Of a stretch of DNA of 64,000 nucleotides, positions 16,805 through 25,557 are shown one piece after another (position 1 is the stretch's first letter; each line of letters starts with the position of its first letter). The position numbers and the translations under genes were made by a program. The stretch lies in contig DATGZH010000010.1 of NCBI GenBank assembly GCA_035297265.1, positions 1 through 64,000 on the forward strand, read 5' to 3'. The notes under the pieces are model-generated. The model ran no database searches, had not been told where the DNA came from, and was given only the letters and a program-made list of their open reading frames with translations. Source of the DNA: DATGZH01 sp035297265. GTDB taxonomy: Bacteria; Actinomycetota; Acidimicrobiia; Acidimicrobiales; RAAP-2.

Positions 16805-17689
16805 GTGCGGACCGACCTCGACACCCCAGCCGGGGCGCCGGGTCCCGGCGCGACGACCGGGTTCGACGGCGAGGGGCCACCCTCCGGGCACCCGACCCGC
16901 CGCCGGCGCTGGCCCTACGTGCTCGTCGCCCTGCTGCTCCTCCTCGGCCTCCTCGTCGTCGCGCTCGTCGTCACCACCGACCGGGCCCACCAGGTCACCC
17001 TGGGCCAGGCCGAGCAGCGGCTCGGCCCCCAGGCCCGCGCCGTCCCAGGCTCGAGGCCGGCCCCCGGGGTCTACGACTACCGGGGCACCGGTTCCGAGCA
17101 CCTGTCGCTCCCGCCGCTCTCCCAGTCCGAGGGGCCGACCATCCCGGGCACGGTCACGCTCGACGGCGCCGACTGCTTCGTCTTCCGGGTGGACTACAGC
17201 TCGCACCACTGGGAGACCTGGCGGTACTGCCTCCGCCACGGCAACCTCGAGGAGGCCGGCGGGAAGACCTGGCAGCTCTGGTCGATCGGCCCGGTCGACG
17301 TGACCGACGTGGCCGACTTCCACTGCCGACCGGCGACGATGGCCGTCCCGGCACCGCGTGCACCCGGTCAGGTGTGGTCCTCGCGCTGCACCGGTACCAA
17401 CACGAGCGTGGCCGGGACCACCGTGAGCGCCGGCCCCTACCGGTTCCTCGGTGACGTCAGCGTCCGGGTCGGGACCACGAAGGTCGAGGCGGCGCACTTC
17501 CTCCGGTTGCGCACGGACTCGGGGGCCCAACAGGGCTTCGAGCGTTCGCAGGTCTGGTTCGACCTGACCAACGGCCTGCCGCTGCGTGAGAGCGAGACGA
17601 TAGAGGTGCGCACGGCCACGCCGTTCGGCACCTCGACCTACACCCAGACGAGCTCGTTCTCCCTCGTCTCGCTCCACGTGCGCCGCTGA
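16805..17689 (+). CDS. Single-pass membrane protein, unknown function
   Basis: A 294-residue protein with a Pro/Gly-rich cytoplasmic N-terminus (about 35 residues), one strong transmembrane helix (YVLVALLLLLGLLVVALVV) and a large extracytoplasmic domain. The domain contains four cysteines (DCFVF, RYCLR, FHCRP, RCTGT) that could form two disulfides, and beta-rich segments such as PGVYDYRGTGSEHLS. It ends with the TGA that directly precedes the VOC-family start. I do not recognise the family; similar one-helix secreted-domain proteins are common in actinobacterial envelopes. Confidence 0.75.
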   Translation: MRTDLDTPAGAPGPGATTGFDGEGPPSGHPTRRRRWPYVLVALLLLLGLLVVALVVTTDRAHQVTLGQAEQRLGPQARAVPGSRPAPGVYDYRGTGSEHLSLPPLSQSEGPTIPGTVTLDGADCFVFRVDYSSHHWETWRYCLRHGNLEEAGGKTWQLWSIGPVDVTDVADFHCRPATMAVPAPRAPGQVWSSRCTGTNTSVAGTTVSAGPYRFLGDVSVRVGTTKVEAAHFLRLRTDSGAQQGFERSQVWFDLTNGLPLRESETIEVRTATPFGTSTYTQTSSFSLVSLHVRR

Positions 17690-18085
17690 GTGGCGGATGC
17701 GGGGGGTACGCTCCCGTGCGTGCCCACCTTCGACCACGCCAACCTCGGGGTGCCCGACGGCGGGGCGGAGGCCGAGGCGGCCTTCCTCGTCGACGTCCTC
17801 GCCTACCGGCGGGTCGCCGCCCCGCCCGACATCGAGGCTCGGTTCCACCCGATGTGGTTCGAGGGCGAGGACGGTTGCCAGATCCACCTGAGCGTGGACC
17901 CCGACCACCGCCCGGCGGCCCGGGCCCACACCGCCGTGCGCTGCGGTGACGACCTGCCGGCGGTCGAGGCCCGCCTCGAGGCCGCCGGTTACGAGTTCAA
18001 GACCAACGAGGGCGGCGGCCGTCGAGTGCTGTTCGTGGTGGACCCCGCCGGCAACCGCTGGGAACTGATCGGCGCTTCGGCCTGA
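17690..18085 (+). CDS. Glyoxalase/VOC-superfamily protein
   Basis: A 131-residue single-domain VOC protein. It begins FDHANLGVPDGGAEAEAAF and has HPMWFEGEDGCQIHLSVD in the middle and VVDPAGNRWELIG at the end, giving the usual His/Glu metal-ligand positions. Reactions in this superfamily range from lactoylglutathione lyase to ring-cleaving dioxygenase. The GTG at 17690 directly abuts the previous stop; the GTG at 17720 would give a more typical N-terminus. It converges with the plsC-like gene. Confidence 0.82.
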   Translation: MADAGGTLPCVPTFDHANLGVPDGGAEAEAAFLVDVLAYRRVAAPPDIEARFHPMWFEGEDGCQIHLSVDPDHRPAARAHTAVRCGDDLPAVEARLEAAGYEFKTNEGGGRRVLFVVDPAGNRWELIGASA

Positions 18086-18096
18086 GCGACGCTCAG
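18082..18096. terminator. Weak hairpin between convergent genes
   Basis: CTGAGC-GAC-GCTCAG forms a 6-bp stem with a 3-nt loop between the facing stop codons of the VOC gene and the acyltransferase gene. There is no T-run, so this is only a candidate. Confidence 0.3.
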
Positions 18097-18854
18097 CGCG
18101 GCGCAGCCTCGAAGGCCGCCCGGGCCTCGTCGTAGACGGCCTGGATGCGCTGGCGCAGCTCTTCGGAGAGCGCGTGCACCTTGCTCCTCGAGACCCGCCC
18201 GCTCTCGGTCAGCTCGGGCGGGGCGATCGGCTCACCCACCACCAGCTCGATGCGGAGGCGCTTCGGGATCTTCGTGCCCTTGGGCATCGACACGTCCGAG
18301 CCCCCGATGCCGAGCGGCACGATCGTGGCCCCCGTCTTGGCCGCGAGGTAGGCGGCGCCCTCCAGGAGCTCGGTCACCTGCTCCCCCTGCTGGCGGGTGC
18401 CCTCGGGGAAGAGCACCAGCACCTGCCCGCGTTGGAGGACCTCCTCGGCCCGCTTGAGGGCCTCGCGGTCGGCCGACTCCCGGTGCACCGGGAAGGACCC
18501 GAGGTTGACGAGCAACCAACCCAAAAAGCGCGAGTGCCACATGTCGTCCTTCGTCATGAAGAAGAGCTTTCGGTCGGTCACGAACGGGCTGAAGCCGAAG
18601 TCGGCGAAGGAACGGTGCACCGGGGCCAGGATGACCGGCCCCTCGGCCGGCACCTCGCCCTTGCCGGTCACCCGGGGGCGGAACCAGGCCCGCATGATGG
18701 CGGTGAAGATGGCCCGGGCCACCCCGTAGACCGGGGTGTAGCGGGGGTCGACGGTGAAGGCCACATGGCGCCCCGGCGCCTCGGCCTTCGTCGGCGCCTG
18801 CTCCTCCCCGGTGGCCGCGCCGCCCTCGTCGTCCGCCCGGGCCTCGGGTTTCAC
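18093..18854 (-). CDS. 1-acyl-sn-glycerol-3-phosphate acyltransferase-like protein (PlsC family)
   Basis: A 253-residue protein of the PlsC superfamily. Motif I is HRSFADFG (HxxxxD catalytic pair), motif III is FPEGTRQ, and motif IV is a basic/hydrophobic VPLGIGG region. It transfers acyl chains to lysophosphatidate or related lysolipids at the inner membrane. The GTG start overlaps the cmk stop in a GTGA; a GTG six bases upstream is possible. The first 25 residues are acidic and not conserved. Last gene of a tyrA-aroA-cmk-plsC coupled set. Confidence 0.9.
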   Translation of the reverse strand: MKPEARADDEGGAATGEEQAPTKAEAPGRHVAFTVDPRYTPVYGVARAIFTAIMRAWFRPRVTGKGEVPAEGPVILAPVHRSFADFGFSPFVTDRKLFFMTKDDMWHSRFLGWLLVNLGSFPVHRESADREALKRAEEVLQRGQVLVLFPEGTRQQGEQVTELLEGAAYLAAKTGATIVPLGIGGSDVSMPKGTKIPKRLRIELVVGEPIAPPELTESGRVSRSKVHALSEELRQRIQAVYDEARAAFEAAPR

Positions 18855-19480
18855 AGCCACGACAACACCTCCTCGACCACATCCTCGACCGTCCGGCCGG
18901 TCGTGTCGAGGCGATGGGCGTCGGCGGCGGCCAGGAGCGGCGAGGCCGCCCGGCCCCGGTCGAGCTCGTCCCGGCGGGCCAGCCCCTCGGGGGCCTCGTC
19001 GTGGCGCCGGCGGGCCCGCTCCGCCTCGGTCGCCGTGAGGTACACCTTCACCTGGGCGTCGGGGAACACGACCGTGCCGATGTCCCGTCCCTCGACCACC
19101 CCGCCGCCGTGCTCGGCCGCCCACTTGCGCTGGCGCTCCACGAGCACCTGACGAACGCCGGGGATGGCGGCCACGATCGACACGGTCCGGTTGACCTCGG
19201 GCGAGCGGATGGCCGCGGTCACGTCCACCCCGTCCACGAGGACCTGTGGCCCCACCACGAGGTCGAGGCCCTTGGCCAGCGCGGCCACCGCCCCGGCGTC
19301 GTGGACGTCGACGCCCCGGTCGAGCGCGGCCCAGGTGACGGCGCGGTACATGGCCCCGGTGTCGAGACGTTCCACGCCGAGCCGCTCGGCGAGCGCGGTC
19401 GAGACGGTCGACTTCCCGGCCCCCGCCGGCCCGTCGATGGCCACGAGGAGCGGGTGGCCGTCGCCCCGTGGCCCGCTCAC
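18851..19480 (-). CDS. cmk: Cytidylate kinase
   Basis: A 209-residue (d)CMP kinase. The P-loop is DGPAGAGKST near residue 16; GAMYRAVTW and EGRDIGTVVFP match the CMP-binding and NMP-bind segments; RRRHDE is the LID-type basic region. It phosphorylates CMP and dCMP for nucleic acid and lipid precursor synthesis. Both ends overlap neighbours by 4 nt (aroA upstream, plsC downstream), which fixes the GTG start and suggests coupled translation. Confidence 0.95.
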   Translation of the reverse strand: MSGPRGDGHPLLVAIDGPAGAGKSTVSTALAERLGVERLDTGAMYRAVTWAALDRGVDVHDAGAVAALAKGLDLVVGPQVLVDGVDVTAAIRSPEVNRTVSIVAAIPGVRQVLVERQRKWAAEHGGGVVEGRDIGTVVFPDAQVKVYLTATEAERARRRHDEAPEGLARRDELDRGRAASPLLAAADAHRLDTTGRTVEDVVEEVLSWL

Positions 19481-20817
19481 GACGAGCCGCCGCGGAGGCG
19501 CTCCAGGTCGGCGAGGAACGACGGGTAGCTCGTGGCCACCGAGGCGAAGCCGCGGACTTCGCTCTCCCCGTCGCCGGCCGCCGCGGCGGCCACCGCCGCG
19601 GCCATGGCCATCCGGTGGTCGCCTCCGCTGTCGAACGTGCCGGGCCGCAGTCGGGCGGGCCGACCGACCCCGTGCACGGCCAGCTCGTCGCCGCGCACCT
19701 CGGCCTCGGCCCCGAAGGCCGCCACGAGCTCGACCACCGCGGCCAGGCGGTCGGTCTCTTTCACCCGCAGCTCGCCCACGGCGCGGAAGACGGTGGTGCC
19801 CTCGGCCGCCGCGGCGGCCACCGCCAGCACGGGCACCTCGTCGAGGGACGGGATTTCGGCGGCCTCCACGGTCGTCGACGAGAGCGGGCCGAAGCGGGCC
19901 GAGATCGTCGCCGCGCCGTCGCCCTCGGGGTCGACCTCGACGAGCGCCCCCATCCGGGCGAGCACGTCGACGAAACCGAGGCGCTCGAGCCCGGCGTAGA
20001 CGTGGGCGACGGTCACCTCGCTCCCCGGGACGAGACAGCCGGCCACCACGAAGAAGGCGGCCTGGGACGGGTCGCCCGGCACGGCCAGCGAGAAGGGCCG
20101 CAGCGCCGAGGGCCGCACCCGTACCACCCGGGACGGACCCTCGGCCTCGACGGTGATGTCGGCCCCGGCCAGGGACAGGAGCTCCTCGGTGTGGGCCCTC
20201 GTCGGGACGGGCTCACGCACCACCGTCTCCCCGGTGGCCGAGAGCCCCGCCAGGAGGATGGCCCCCTTCACTTGGGCGCTGGCCATCGGCGGCGTCCAGT
20301 CGACGGCGGCGAGCGGGCCGCCGGCGACCGCGAGCGGCGGGAGGCAGCGGGGCCCGCGGCCGAAGACGCCCGCTCCCATCGCCCGGAGGGGCTCGGCCAC
20401 CCGGTCCATCGGCCGGCCGGAGAGCGAGGCGTCACCCACCAGCGTGTGGTGGCCCGCGATGCCGGCCACGAGACCGGCGAGGAGCCGCATGCTCGTCCCC
20501 GAGTTGGCGCAGTCGATGGCGCCGTCCGCCGGGCGGAGGCGGGGCCGGCCGCCCTCGACGGTCACCGTGCCGTCGGGGCCGGCCCGGCCCTCGACGGTCG
20601 CGCCGAGCGCGACGACGGCCCGCCCGGTGGCCGCCACGTCGTCGCCGTCGGAGAGGCCGGTGAACGTCGACGGGCCCTCGGCCAGCGCACCGAGGAGGAG
20701 CACCCGGTGGGAGACGGACTTGTCGCCCGGCGTGCGCACCGTGCCCTCGAGCGGGCGCCCCCCGGCCACCCGCACCACGTCGGGGACCGTTCCGGATCCG
20801 GAGCCACCGGCACTCAC
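19477..20817 (-). CDS. aroA: 3-phosphoshikimate 1-carboxyvinyltransferase (EPSP synthase)
   Basis: A 446-residue shikimate-pathway enzyme joining PEP to shikimate-3-phosphate. Visible motifs are GDKSVSHR near the start (Lys and Arg bind substrate), NSGTSMRLL, GDASLSGRPMDR, KETDR and GGDHRMAMA. The NSGTSMRLL motif shows the Gly-Thr order of class I-like enzymes, though class assignment needs alignment. The GTG overlaps the tyrA stop by 4 nt, and its own stop overlaps the cmk start. Start codons upstream exist but would run into tyrA. Confidence 0.96.
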   Translation of the reverse strand: MSAGGSGSGTVPDVVRVAGGRPLEGTVRTPGDKSVSHRVLLLGALAEGPSTFTGLSDGDDVAATGRAVVALGATVEGRAGPDGTVTVEGGRPRLRPADGAIDCANSGTSMRLLAGLVAGIAGHHTLVGDASLSGRPMDRVAEPLRAMGAGVFGRGPRCLPPLAVAGGPLAAVDWTPPMASAQVKGAILLAGLSATGETVVREPVPTRAHTEELLSLAGADITVEAEGPSRVVRVRPSALRPFSLAVPGDPSQAAFFVVAGCLVPGSEVTVAHVYAGLERLGFVDVLARMGALVEVDPEGDGAATISARFGPLSSTTVEAAEIPSLDEVPVLAVAAAAAEGTTVFRAVGELRVKETDRLAAVVELVAAFGAEAEVRGDELAVHGVGRPARLRPGTFDSGGDHRMAMAAAVAAAAAGDGESEVRGFASVATSYPSFLADLERLRGGSS

Positions 20818-21893
20818 GACAGCTCCACCACCGTGCACCGGTAGCCGCGCCCGATGACGGCGTCGTGCAGCTTGGCCGCCTCGTCCCGGTCGACGACGAG
20901 GACGAGCACGCCGCGGGGCCCCTCGGTCGAGTGGGCGATCTCGATGTCCTCCACGTTGATCCCGAGATTCCCGGCGATCGTCGTCACCTCGGCCAGGACG
21001 CCGGCCCGGTCGGGCACGGGGATGCGCAGCTCGGCCAGCCCCTCGGGCCGGGCGGCCCTCGCCGGGAGGGCCCGGCGGGCCGCGCTCGCCCGGTCGAGCA
21101 TGGCCAAGAGGCGCGCCCGGTCGCCCCCGGCCACCTCGTCGCGCACGGCGCGCAGGTCCTCCAGCAGCCGGTCCATGGCCCGCACGATGGCTACCGAGTT
21201 GTCGGCGCAGATGTCCGGCCAGATGCCCGGATGGCCGGCCGAGACCCGGGTCATGTCACGGAAGCCCCCCGCCGCGAGGCGCAGGAGCGCCGCGTCGCGC
21301 TCGGCCCCGCTCGAGGCGGCGTTCATGAGCGTGGCCGCCACCAGGTGGGGCACGTGGGAGACGACGGCCACCATGCGGTCGTGGTCGGCCGGGCTGAGGG
21401 CGATCACGTCGGCCCCGAGGCTCTGGGCCACCGCCTGGACCCGGGCGAAGGCCGGCGCGTCGGTGGTCTCGGTCGGGGTGAGCACCCACGTGGCCCCGAC
21501 GAACAGGTCGGGGTCCGCCCCGGCCAGACCCACCTGCTCGGATCCGGCCATCGGGTGGCCACCGACGAAGCGGGGATGGCGCACCGCCGCCACCACCGGC
21601 GCCTTCACGCCGCAGACGTCGCTCACCACGAGGTCCACACGCCCCTCGGCGAGGAGGTCGCTCGCCACCTCGGCCGCGTCGGCGAGGGGGGTGGCCACGA
21701 ACGCCAGCTCGGCCAGCGGGTCCGGCCCCACCGCGTCGAGCGCCCCGGCCGCCAGGGCGGCCGCCTCCCGGTCCGGGTCGGCGTCGCGGCCGCTCACGTG
21801 CCAGCCCCGGGCCCGCAGGCCGAGGCCCAGCGAACCGCCGATCAGCCCGGTGCCGACGACGAGGGCCCGACGACTCGCGCCCCCGCCGCTCAC
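20814..21893 (-). CDS. tyrA: Prephenate dehydrogenase with C-terminal ACT domain
   Basis: A 359-residue enzyme. The N-terminal Rossmann motif is VVGTGLIGGSLGLGL, followed by the dehydrogenase core with GGHPMAGSE and SPADHDRMVAVVSHVPH (catalytic and substrate histidines). From about residue 290 lies an ACT domain (ELRIPVPDRAGVLAEVTTIAG), suggesting feedback regulation by an amino acid such as tyrosine. It converts prephenate to 4-hydroxyphenylpyruvate. First of four genes joined by 4-nt overlaps, lying 47 bp after aroH, the step before it in the pathway. Confidence 0.95.
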   Translation of the reverse strand: MSGGGASRRALVVGTGLIGGSLGLGLRARGWHVSGRDADPDREAAALAAGALDAVGPDPLAELAFVATPLADAAEVASDLLAEGRVDLVVSDVCGVKAPVVAAVRHPRFVGGHPMAGSEQVGLAGADPDLFVGATWVLTPTETTDAPAFARVQAVAQSLGADVIALSPADHDRMVAVVSHVPHLVAATLMNAASSGAERDAALLRLAAGGFRDMTRVSAGHPGIWPDICADNSVAIVRAMDRLLEDLRAVRDEVAGGDRARLLAMLDRASAARRALPARAARPEGLAELRIPVPDRAGVLAEVTTIAGNLGINVEDIEIAHSTEGPRGVLVLVVDRDEAAKLHDAVIGRGYRCTVVELS

Positions 21894-21940
21894 CGCCCGG
21901 TCCCCTCGTCGACCACGGCCTCGCTCGCCCTGGACCGAGC

Positions 21941-22315
21941 TCAGTCCGGGAGGTCGTCGCGCAGCGACTGCGCGCCGTGGAGGTAGACGTGGTGCAGCTC
22001 ATCGCGTGACTTCGTCGTGAGCACGTGGAGGAGCACCCGGATGCAGCTCGGCATCGACCCAGGCACGTCGATCTCGGCCGCGCAGAGGAGCGGCACCGCG
22101 CCGAAGCCGATCTCGCGGGCCGCGGTGGCCGGAAACATCGAGGTGACGTCCTTCGTGGCCGTGAAGATGATGCTCACGATGTCCTCCTCGACCAGCCCGT
22201 TGGCCGCCATGATCGACTGGAGGAGCTCCTGGGTGCGCTCGGCGATCTGCTCGGGCGTGTCGGCCTCGACGGTCGTCGCCCCGCGCAGGGCCCGCGTCGT
22301 GGGGATGCCGGACAT
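21941..22315 (-). CDS. aroH: Monofunctional chorismate mutase, AroH type
   Basis: A 124-residue protein of the trimeric pseudo-alpha/beta-barrel class. It has TRALRGATTVEADTPEQI at the start (Arg ligand), IIFTATKDVTSMFPATAAR in the middle and CIRVLLHVLTT near the end, matching the Bacillus AroH fold rather than the helical AroQ type. It rearranges chorismate to prephenate, feeding the tyrA product downstream. ATG start, 12 bp after the rluB stop. Confidence 0.93.
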   Translation of the reverse strand: MSGIPTTRALRGATTVEADTPEQIAERTQELLQSIMAANGLVEEDIVSIIFTATKDVTSMFPATAAREIGFGAVPLLCAAEIDVPGSMPSCIRVLLHVLTTKSRDELHHVYLHGAQSLRDDLPD

Positions 22316-22327
22316 CGGCGAAGGAGC

Positions 22328-23083
22328 CTAGTTGGGGCCGGCCGGGCCCGATCCTGCCGTGCGGCGCACCCGGCGCCGGTTCCGCGGGGCCTTCGGCCCG
22401 CGGCCGACGGCCGCCGCGGTGAGGGCCCGCACCTCCTTGGCCGACAGGTCCCGGTAGGCCCCCGGCGGGAGCGAGCGATCGGCCACCGGGCCGATGCGAG
22501 TGCGCACGAGCCGGCGCACCGGGTGCCCCACCGCCTCGCACATCCGGCGCACCTGCCGGTTGCGCCCCTCGTGGATGGTGATGCGCAGCACCGAGGGGGC
22601 GAGGGTGCCCACCTTGGCCGGCGCCGTCCGCCCATCCTCCAAGTCGACGCCCTGGCGCAGCCGGCGGAGGGCCCCGGCCGAGGGCACGCCCTCGACCTCG
22701 GCCACGTACTCCTTCTCCACGCCGTGGGACGGGTGGGCGAGGAGCTGGGCCAGCTGGCCGTCGTTGGTCACGACGAGCAGGCCCTCGGTGGCCACGTCGA
22801 GCCGGCCGACCGGGAAGACCCGGGGCTCGGCCGGGACGAGGCCCACCACCGTGGGCCGGCCCTCGGGGTCCGACGCCGTGGTCACGACACCGGCCGGCTT
22901 GTTCACGAGGTAGTGAACGAGGTCAGGGGCCACCGGCACCGGCACTCCGTCCACCTCGACCAGGGCAGTGGCCACGTCCAACCGCTGGCCGAGCACGGCC
23001 GGCCGGCCGTCCACGGTCACCCGTCCCTCGGCGATGAACTCCTCGCAGGCCCGTCGGCTGCCCAGTCCCGCCCGGGCCAGCAC
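22328..23083 (-). CDS. rluB: RsuA/RluB-family 23S rRNA pseudouridine synthase
   Basis: An N-terminal S4 RNA-binding domain (LARAGLGSRRACEEFIAEGR) is followed by the pseudouridine synthase core. Catalytic Asp lies in VGRLDVATEGLLVVTNDG, and EGRNRQVRRMCEAVGHPV is the family C-terminal motif. The first standard start is GTG at 23083, which trims the usual RLQK opening. CTG at 23090-23092 would restore QKVLARAG, and no ATG, GTG or TTG occurs in the nearby upstream frame. The gene follows scpB by 28 bp, as in many actinobacteria. Confidence 0.92.
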   Translation of the reverse strand: MLARAGLGSRRACEEFIAEGRVTVDGRPAVLGQRLDVATALVEVDGVPVPVAPDLVHYLVNKPAGVVTTASDPEGRPTVVGLVPAEPRVFPVGRLDVATEGLLVVTNDGQLAQLLAHPSHGVEKEYVAEVEGVPSAGALRRLRQGVDLEDGRTAPAKVGTLAPSVLRITIHEGRNRQVRRMCEAVGHPVRRLVRTRIGPVADRSLPPGAYRDLSAKEVRALTAAAVGRGPKAPRNRRRVRRTAGSGPAGPN

Positions 23084-23111
23084 CTTCTGCAGGCGCTCCC
23101 CCGAGGCCGCC

Positions 23112-23699
23112 TCAGTCGCCGTCGGCCCCGGCGCGCCGCGCCGGCCGGAGGTCCTCTTCGAACTGCCGGGCCACCTCGGGCCCCGGGAGGAACTGCTCCA
23201 CCGGCGGCAGCTGGTGCAGCCCGTCGAGGCCGAGACGCTCCAAGAAGAGCTCGGTCGTGCCGAACAGCACCGCCTGGCCGGGACCCTCGGCCCGTCCCAC
23301 CGCCCCGATGTAGCCGCGTTGCTCGAGCAGCCGCACCACGCCGTCGACGTTCACGCCGCGGAGGGCCGAGATCTGGGCCCGGGAGACGGGCTGGCGGTAG
23401 GCCACGATGGCGAGCGTCTCGAGCGCCGCGGCCGACAGGCGGTGCGACACCTCGCGGTTGGCGAAGCGCTCCACGTAGGGGGCGAGGTCGGGGTGGGTCT
23501 GGAGGCGGTAGCCGCCGGCGATGCGCGCCACCACGATGCCGCGGCGCTCCTCGGCGTAGGCCCGGGCGAGCTCCGTGCACACCGCCTCGACCCGGTCGAC
23601 CGGCTCCTCGACCAGCTCGGCCAGGAGACCGGCCGGCACTGGCTCGATCGCCACGAGCAGCACGGCCTCGACGGCCCGGCTGAGCTCCTCGTCGGTCAT
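23112..23699 (-). CDS. scpB: Segregation and condensation protein ScpB
   Basis: A 195-residue kleisin-interacting protein with two winged helices. Motifs are LSRAVEAVLLVAIEPVPA at the start and LETLAIVAYRQPVSRAQISALRGV, the family signature, in the second domain, followed by GRAEGPGQAVLFGTTELFLERLGL. With ScpA it loads SMC onto DNA for chromosome compaction. ATG start 1 bp after the scpA stop, so the pair is surely co-translated. Confidence 0.95.
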   Translation of the reverse strand: MTDEELSRAVEAVLLVAIEPVPAGLLAELVEEPVDRVEAVCTELARAYAEERRGIVVARIAGGYRLQTHPDLAPYVERFANREVSHRLSAAALETLAIVAYRQPVSRAQISALRGVNVDGVVRLLEQRGYIGAVGRAEGPGQAVLFGTTELFLERLGLDGLHQLPPVEQFLPGPEVARQFEEDLRPARRAGADGD

Positions 23700-23700
23700 C

Positions 23701-24489
23701 TCACCCCTCGTAGTCGTCGATGGCGAAGGATCCGACGCCGACCGGGGTGAGCTCGTCGGCGGCCAGCCAGGTCACCTCGAGGTCGCCGAACGTGGCGCCC
23801 TGGCCGAGGACCACCTTGCCGAGCTTGCAGAGCTCGAGCAGGGCGAGGAAGCGCACGATCACCTCGATGCGCTCGGCCAGGTGGGCGGTCAAGGCCCGGA
23901 AGGAGGTGGGGCCGAGGCCCGGCAGGGTGCCGACGAGCTCCTCCACCGCCTCGAACACGGTGACCGTGTCCACCGTCACGTGGGACAGGTCGACGCTCGG
24001 GGCCGCCCGCTCGGCCGTGCCCCGCCGGAAGGCCTCGGCCAGCTGCTCGGGGGTGACCCCGGCCAGGAGGTCGGGGGCGTGGACCACGAACCCGTCGTCG
24101 AGGCCCACCTCCCGGGGCACCGAGCGGGAGGCCATCTCGATGAGGGCGTAGAAGACGTCGGAGGCCGCGGCGTAGGCCCGGCACTCGAGGAGGCGGGCCA
24201 CGAGGAGGTCCCGCTGGTCGTAGCCGGTCAGCTCCTCGTCCTCGTCCACGTCGTCAGGCCCGGGCAGGAGGCCGCGGGACTTCATCTCGAGGAGGATGGC
24301 CGCCACGAGGAGGAACTCGGAGATGACGTCGAGCGACAGCTCGTCTCGGTGCTCGGTCAGCTTGGCCACGAAGGCGTCCACGATCGGGGCCAGCGGGATG
24401 TCGACCACGTCGAGCTCGTGGCTCTGCACGAGGTGCAGCAGGAGGTCGATGGGGCCTTCGAAGACGGGCGTCGTGACGGCGTAGGCCAC
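23701..24489 (-). CDS. scpA: Segregation and condensation protein ScpA (kleisin)
   Basis: A 262-residue kleisin. The N-terminal signature FEGPIDLLLHLVQSHELDV, the ILLEMKSRGLLP segment and a C-terminal winged helix (VIVRFLALLELCKLGKVVL) are clear. It bridges the SMC head domains with ScpB. In most actinobacteria scpA follows xerD and parA; here it is separated from xerD by trpS and a protease gene, and no parA is present. GTG start, facing trpS across about 90 bp. Confidence 0.95.
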   Translation of the reverse strand: MAYAVTTPVFEGPIDLLLHLVQSHELDVVDIPLAPIVDAFVAKLTEHRDELSLDVISEFLLVAAILLEMKSRGLLPGPDDVDEDEELTGYDQRDLLVARLLECRAYAAASDVFYALIEMASRSVPREVGLDDGFVVHAPDLLAGVTPEQLAEAFRRGTAERAAPSVDLSHVTVDTVTVFEAVEELVGTLPGLGPTSFRALTAHLAERIEVIVRFLALLELCKLGKVVLGQGATFGDLEVTWLAADELTPVGVGSFAIDDYEG

Positions 24490-24576
24490 CTCCCGATCCT
24501 ACGGTCCGCCGCACCGCCCAAGGTGCACCCCGGGCGGGTCCGGAGGTCCCGGGTTTCCCTCCTACGATGGCCGGCC

Positions 24577-25557
24577 ATGGCGAGAGTCCTCTCGGGCATC
24601 CAGCCCTCCGGCGACCTGCACCTCGGGAACTACCTCGGGGCGCTGCGCAACTGGGTGGCCCTCCAGGAGGACCACGACGCCTATTACTGCATCGTCGACC
24701 TGCACGCCCTCACCCTCGAGATCTCGCCCGAGGACCTGCAAGAGCGCACGATCGACGCGGCGCTCAACCTCCTGGCGGCGGGCCTCGACCCCGGGCGCTG
24801 CACGCTCTTCGTCCAGAGCCTCGTGCCCGAGCACCCCCGGCTGTCCTGGCTCCTCGAGTGCACCGCCACCATGGGCGAGCTCAACCGGATGACCCAGTTC
24901 AAGGACAAGGCCGAGGGGCGCGACGGCGTCCGGGTGGGCCTCTACACCTATCCCGTCCTCCAGGCGGCCGACATCGTCCTCTACGACGCCGACCAGGTCC
25001 CGGTGGGCGACGACCAGCGCCAGCACCTCGAGCTCGCCCGGGAGCTCGCCGTGCGGTTCAACAACCGCTACGGCCACACCTTCACCGTCCCCGCGGCCAC
25101 CGTGCCCAAGGTGGCGGCCCGAGTCATGGACCTCCAGCACCCGGAGCGCAAGATGTCGAAGTCGGTCGACTCGCCCCTCGGGACGCTGAACGTCATGGAC
25201 GAGCCGGCCGAGATCGCCCGCAAGGTGAAGAAGGCCGTCACCGACACCGACGGGGAGATGCGCTACGACCCGGTCAAGAAGCCCGGGCTGGCCAACCTGC
25301 TCGCCCTCCTCGGCGCGGCGACCGACCGCCGTCCCGAGGACGTGGCGGCCGACTTCACCCGCTACGGCGAGCTGAAGGACGCCACGGCCGAGGCTCTGGT
25401 CGAGCTCCTCCGGCCGGTCCAGGAGCGCTACCACGACCTCGCCCGGGACAAGGGGGCGGTCCGCGAGGTGCTCGTAGCCGGGAGCGAGGCGGCCCACGAG
25501 GTGGCGGCGCGCACCTACGCCCGGGCGGCGCACGCCATGGGGCTGTTCAGCCGTTGA
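24577..25557 (+). CDS. trpS: Tryptophanyl-tRNA synthetase
   Basis: A 326-residue class I synthetase. The HIGH-type motif is HLGN (residues 15-18, SGDLHLGNYLG) and the KMSKS loop is at 192-196 (RKMSKSVDSP). DADQVPVGDDQRQH matches the TrpRS active site. It charges tRNA-Trp. The ATG at 24577 gives the standard N-terminus. Its last 11 bp overlap the 3' end of the convergent M50 protease gene, leaving no room for a separate terminator. Confidence 0.97.
   Translation: MARVLSGIQPSGDLHLGNYLGALRNWVALQEDHDAYYCIVDLHALTLEISPEDLQERTIDAALNLLAAGLDPGRCTLFVQSLVPEHPRLSWLLECTATMGELNRMTQFKDKAEGRDGVRVGLYTYPVLQAADIVLYDADQVPVGDDQRQHLELARELAVRFNNRYGHTFTVPAATVPKVAARVMDLQHPERKMSKSVDSPLGTLNVMDEPAEIARKVKKAVTDTDGEMRYDPVKKPGLANLLALLGAATDRRPEDVAADFTRYGELKDATAEALVELLRPVQERYHDLARDKGAVREVLVAGSEAAHEVAARTYARAAHAMGLFSR

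Noticed and set aside
14180..17929. Very long minus-strand reading frame (about 1249 codons) antisense to ispH, HD, glycosyltransferase and others
   Set aside because: Its composition is Arg/Gly/Val/His-rich GC-shadow sequence with no domain; the plus-strand genes it covers have clear families.
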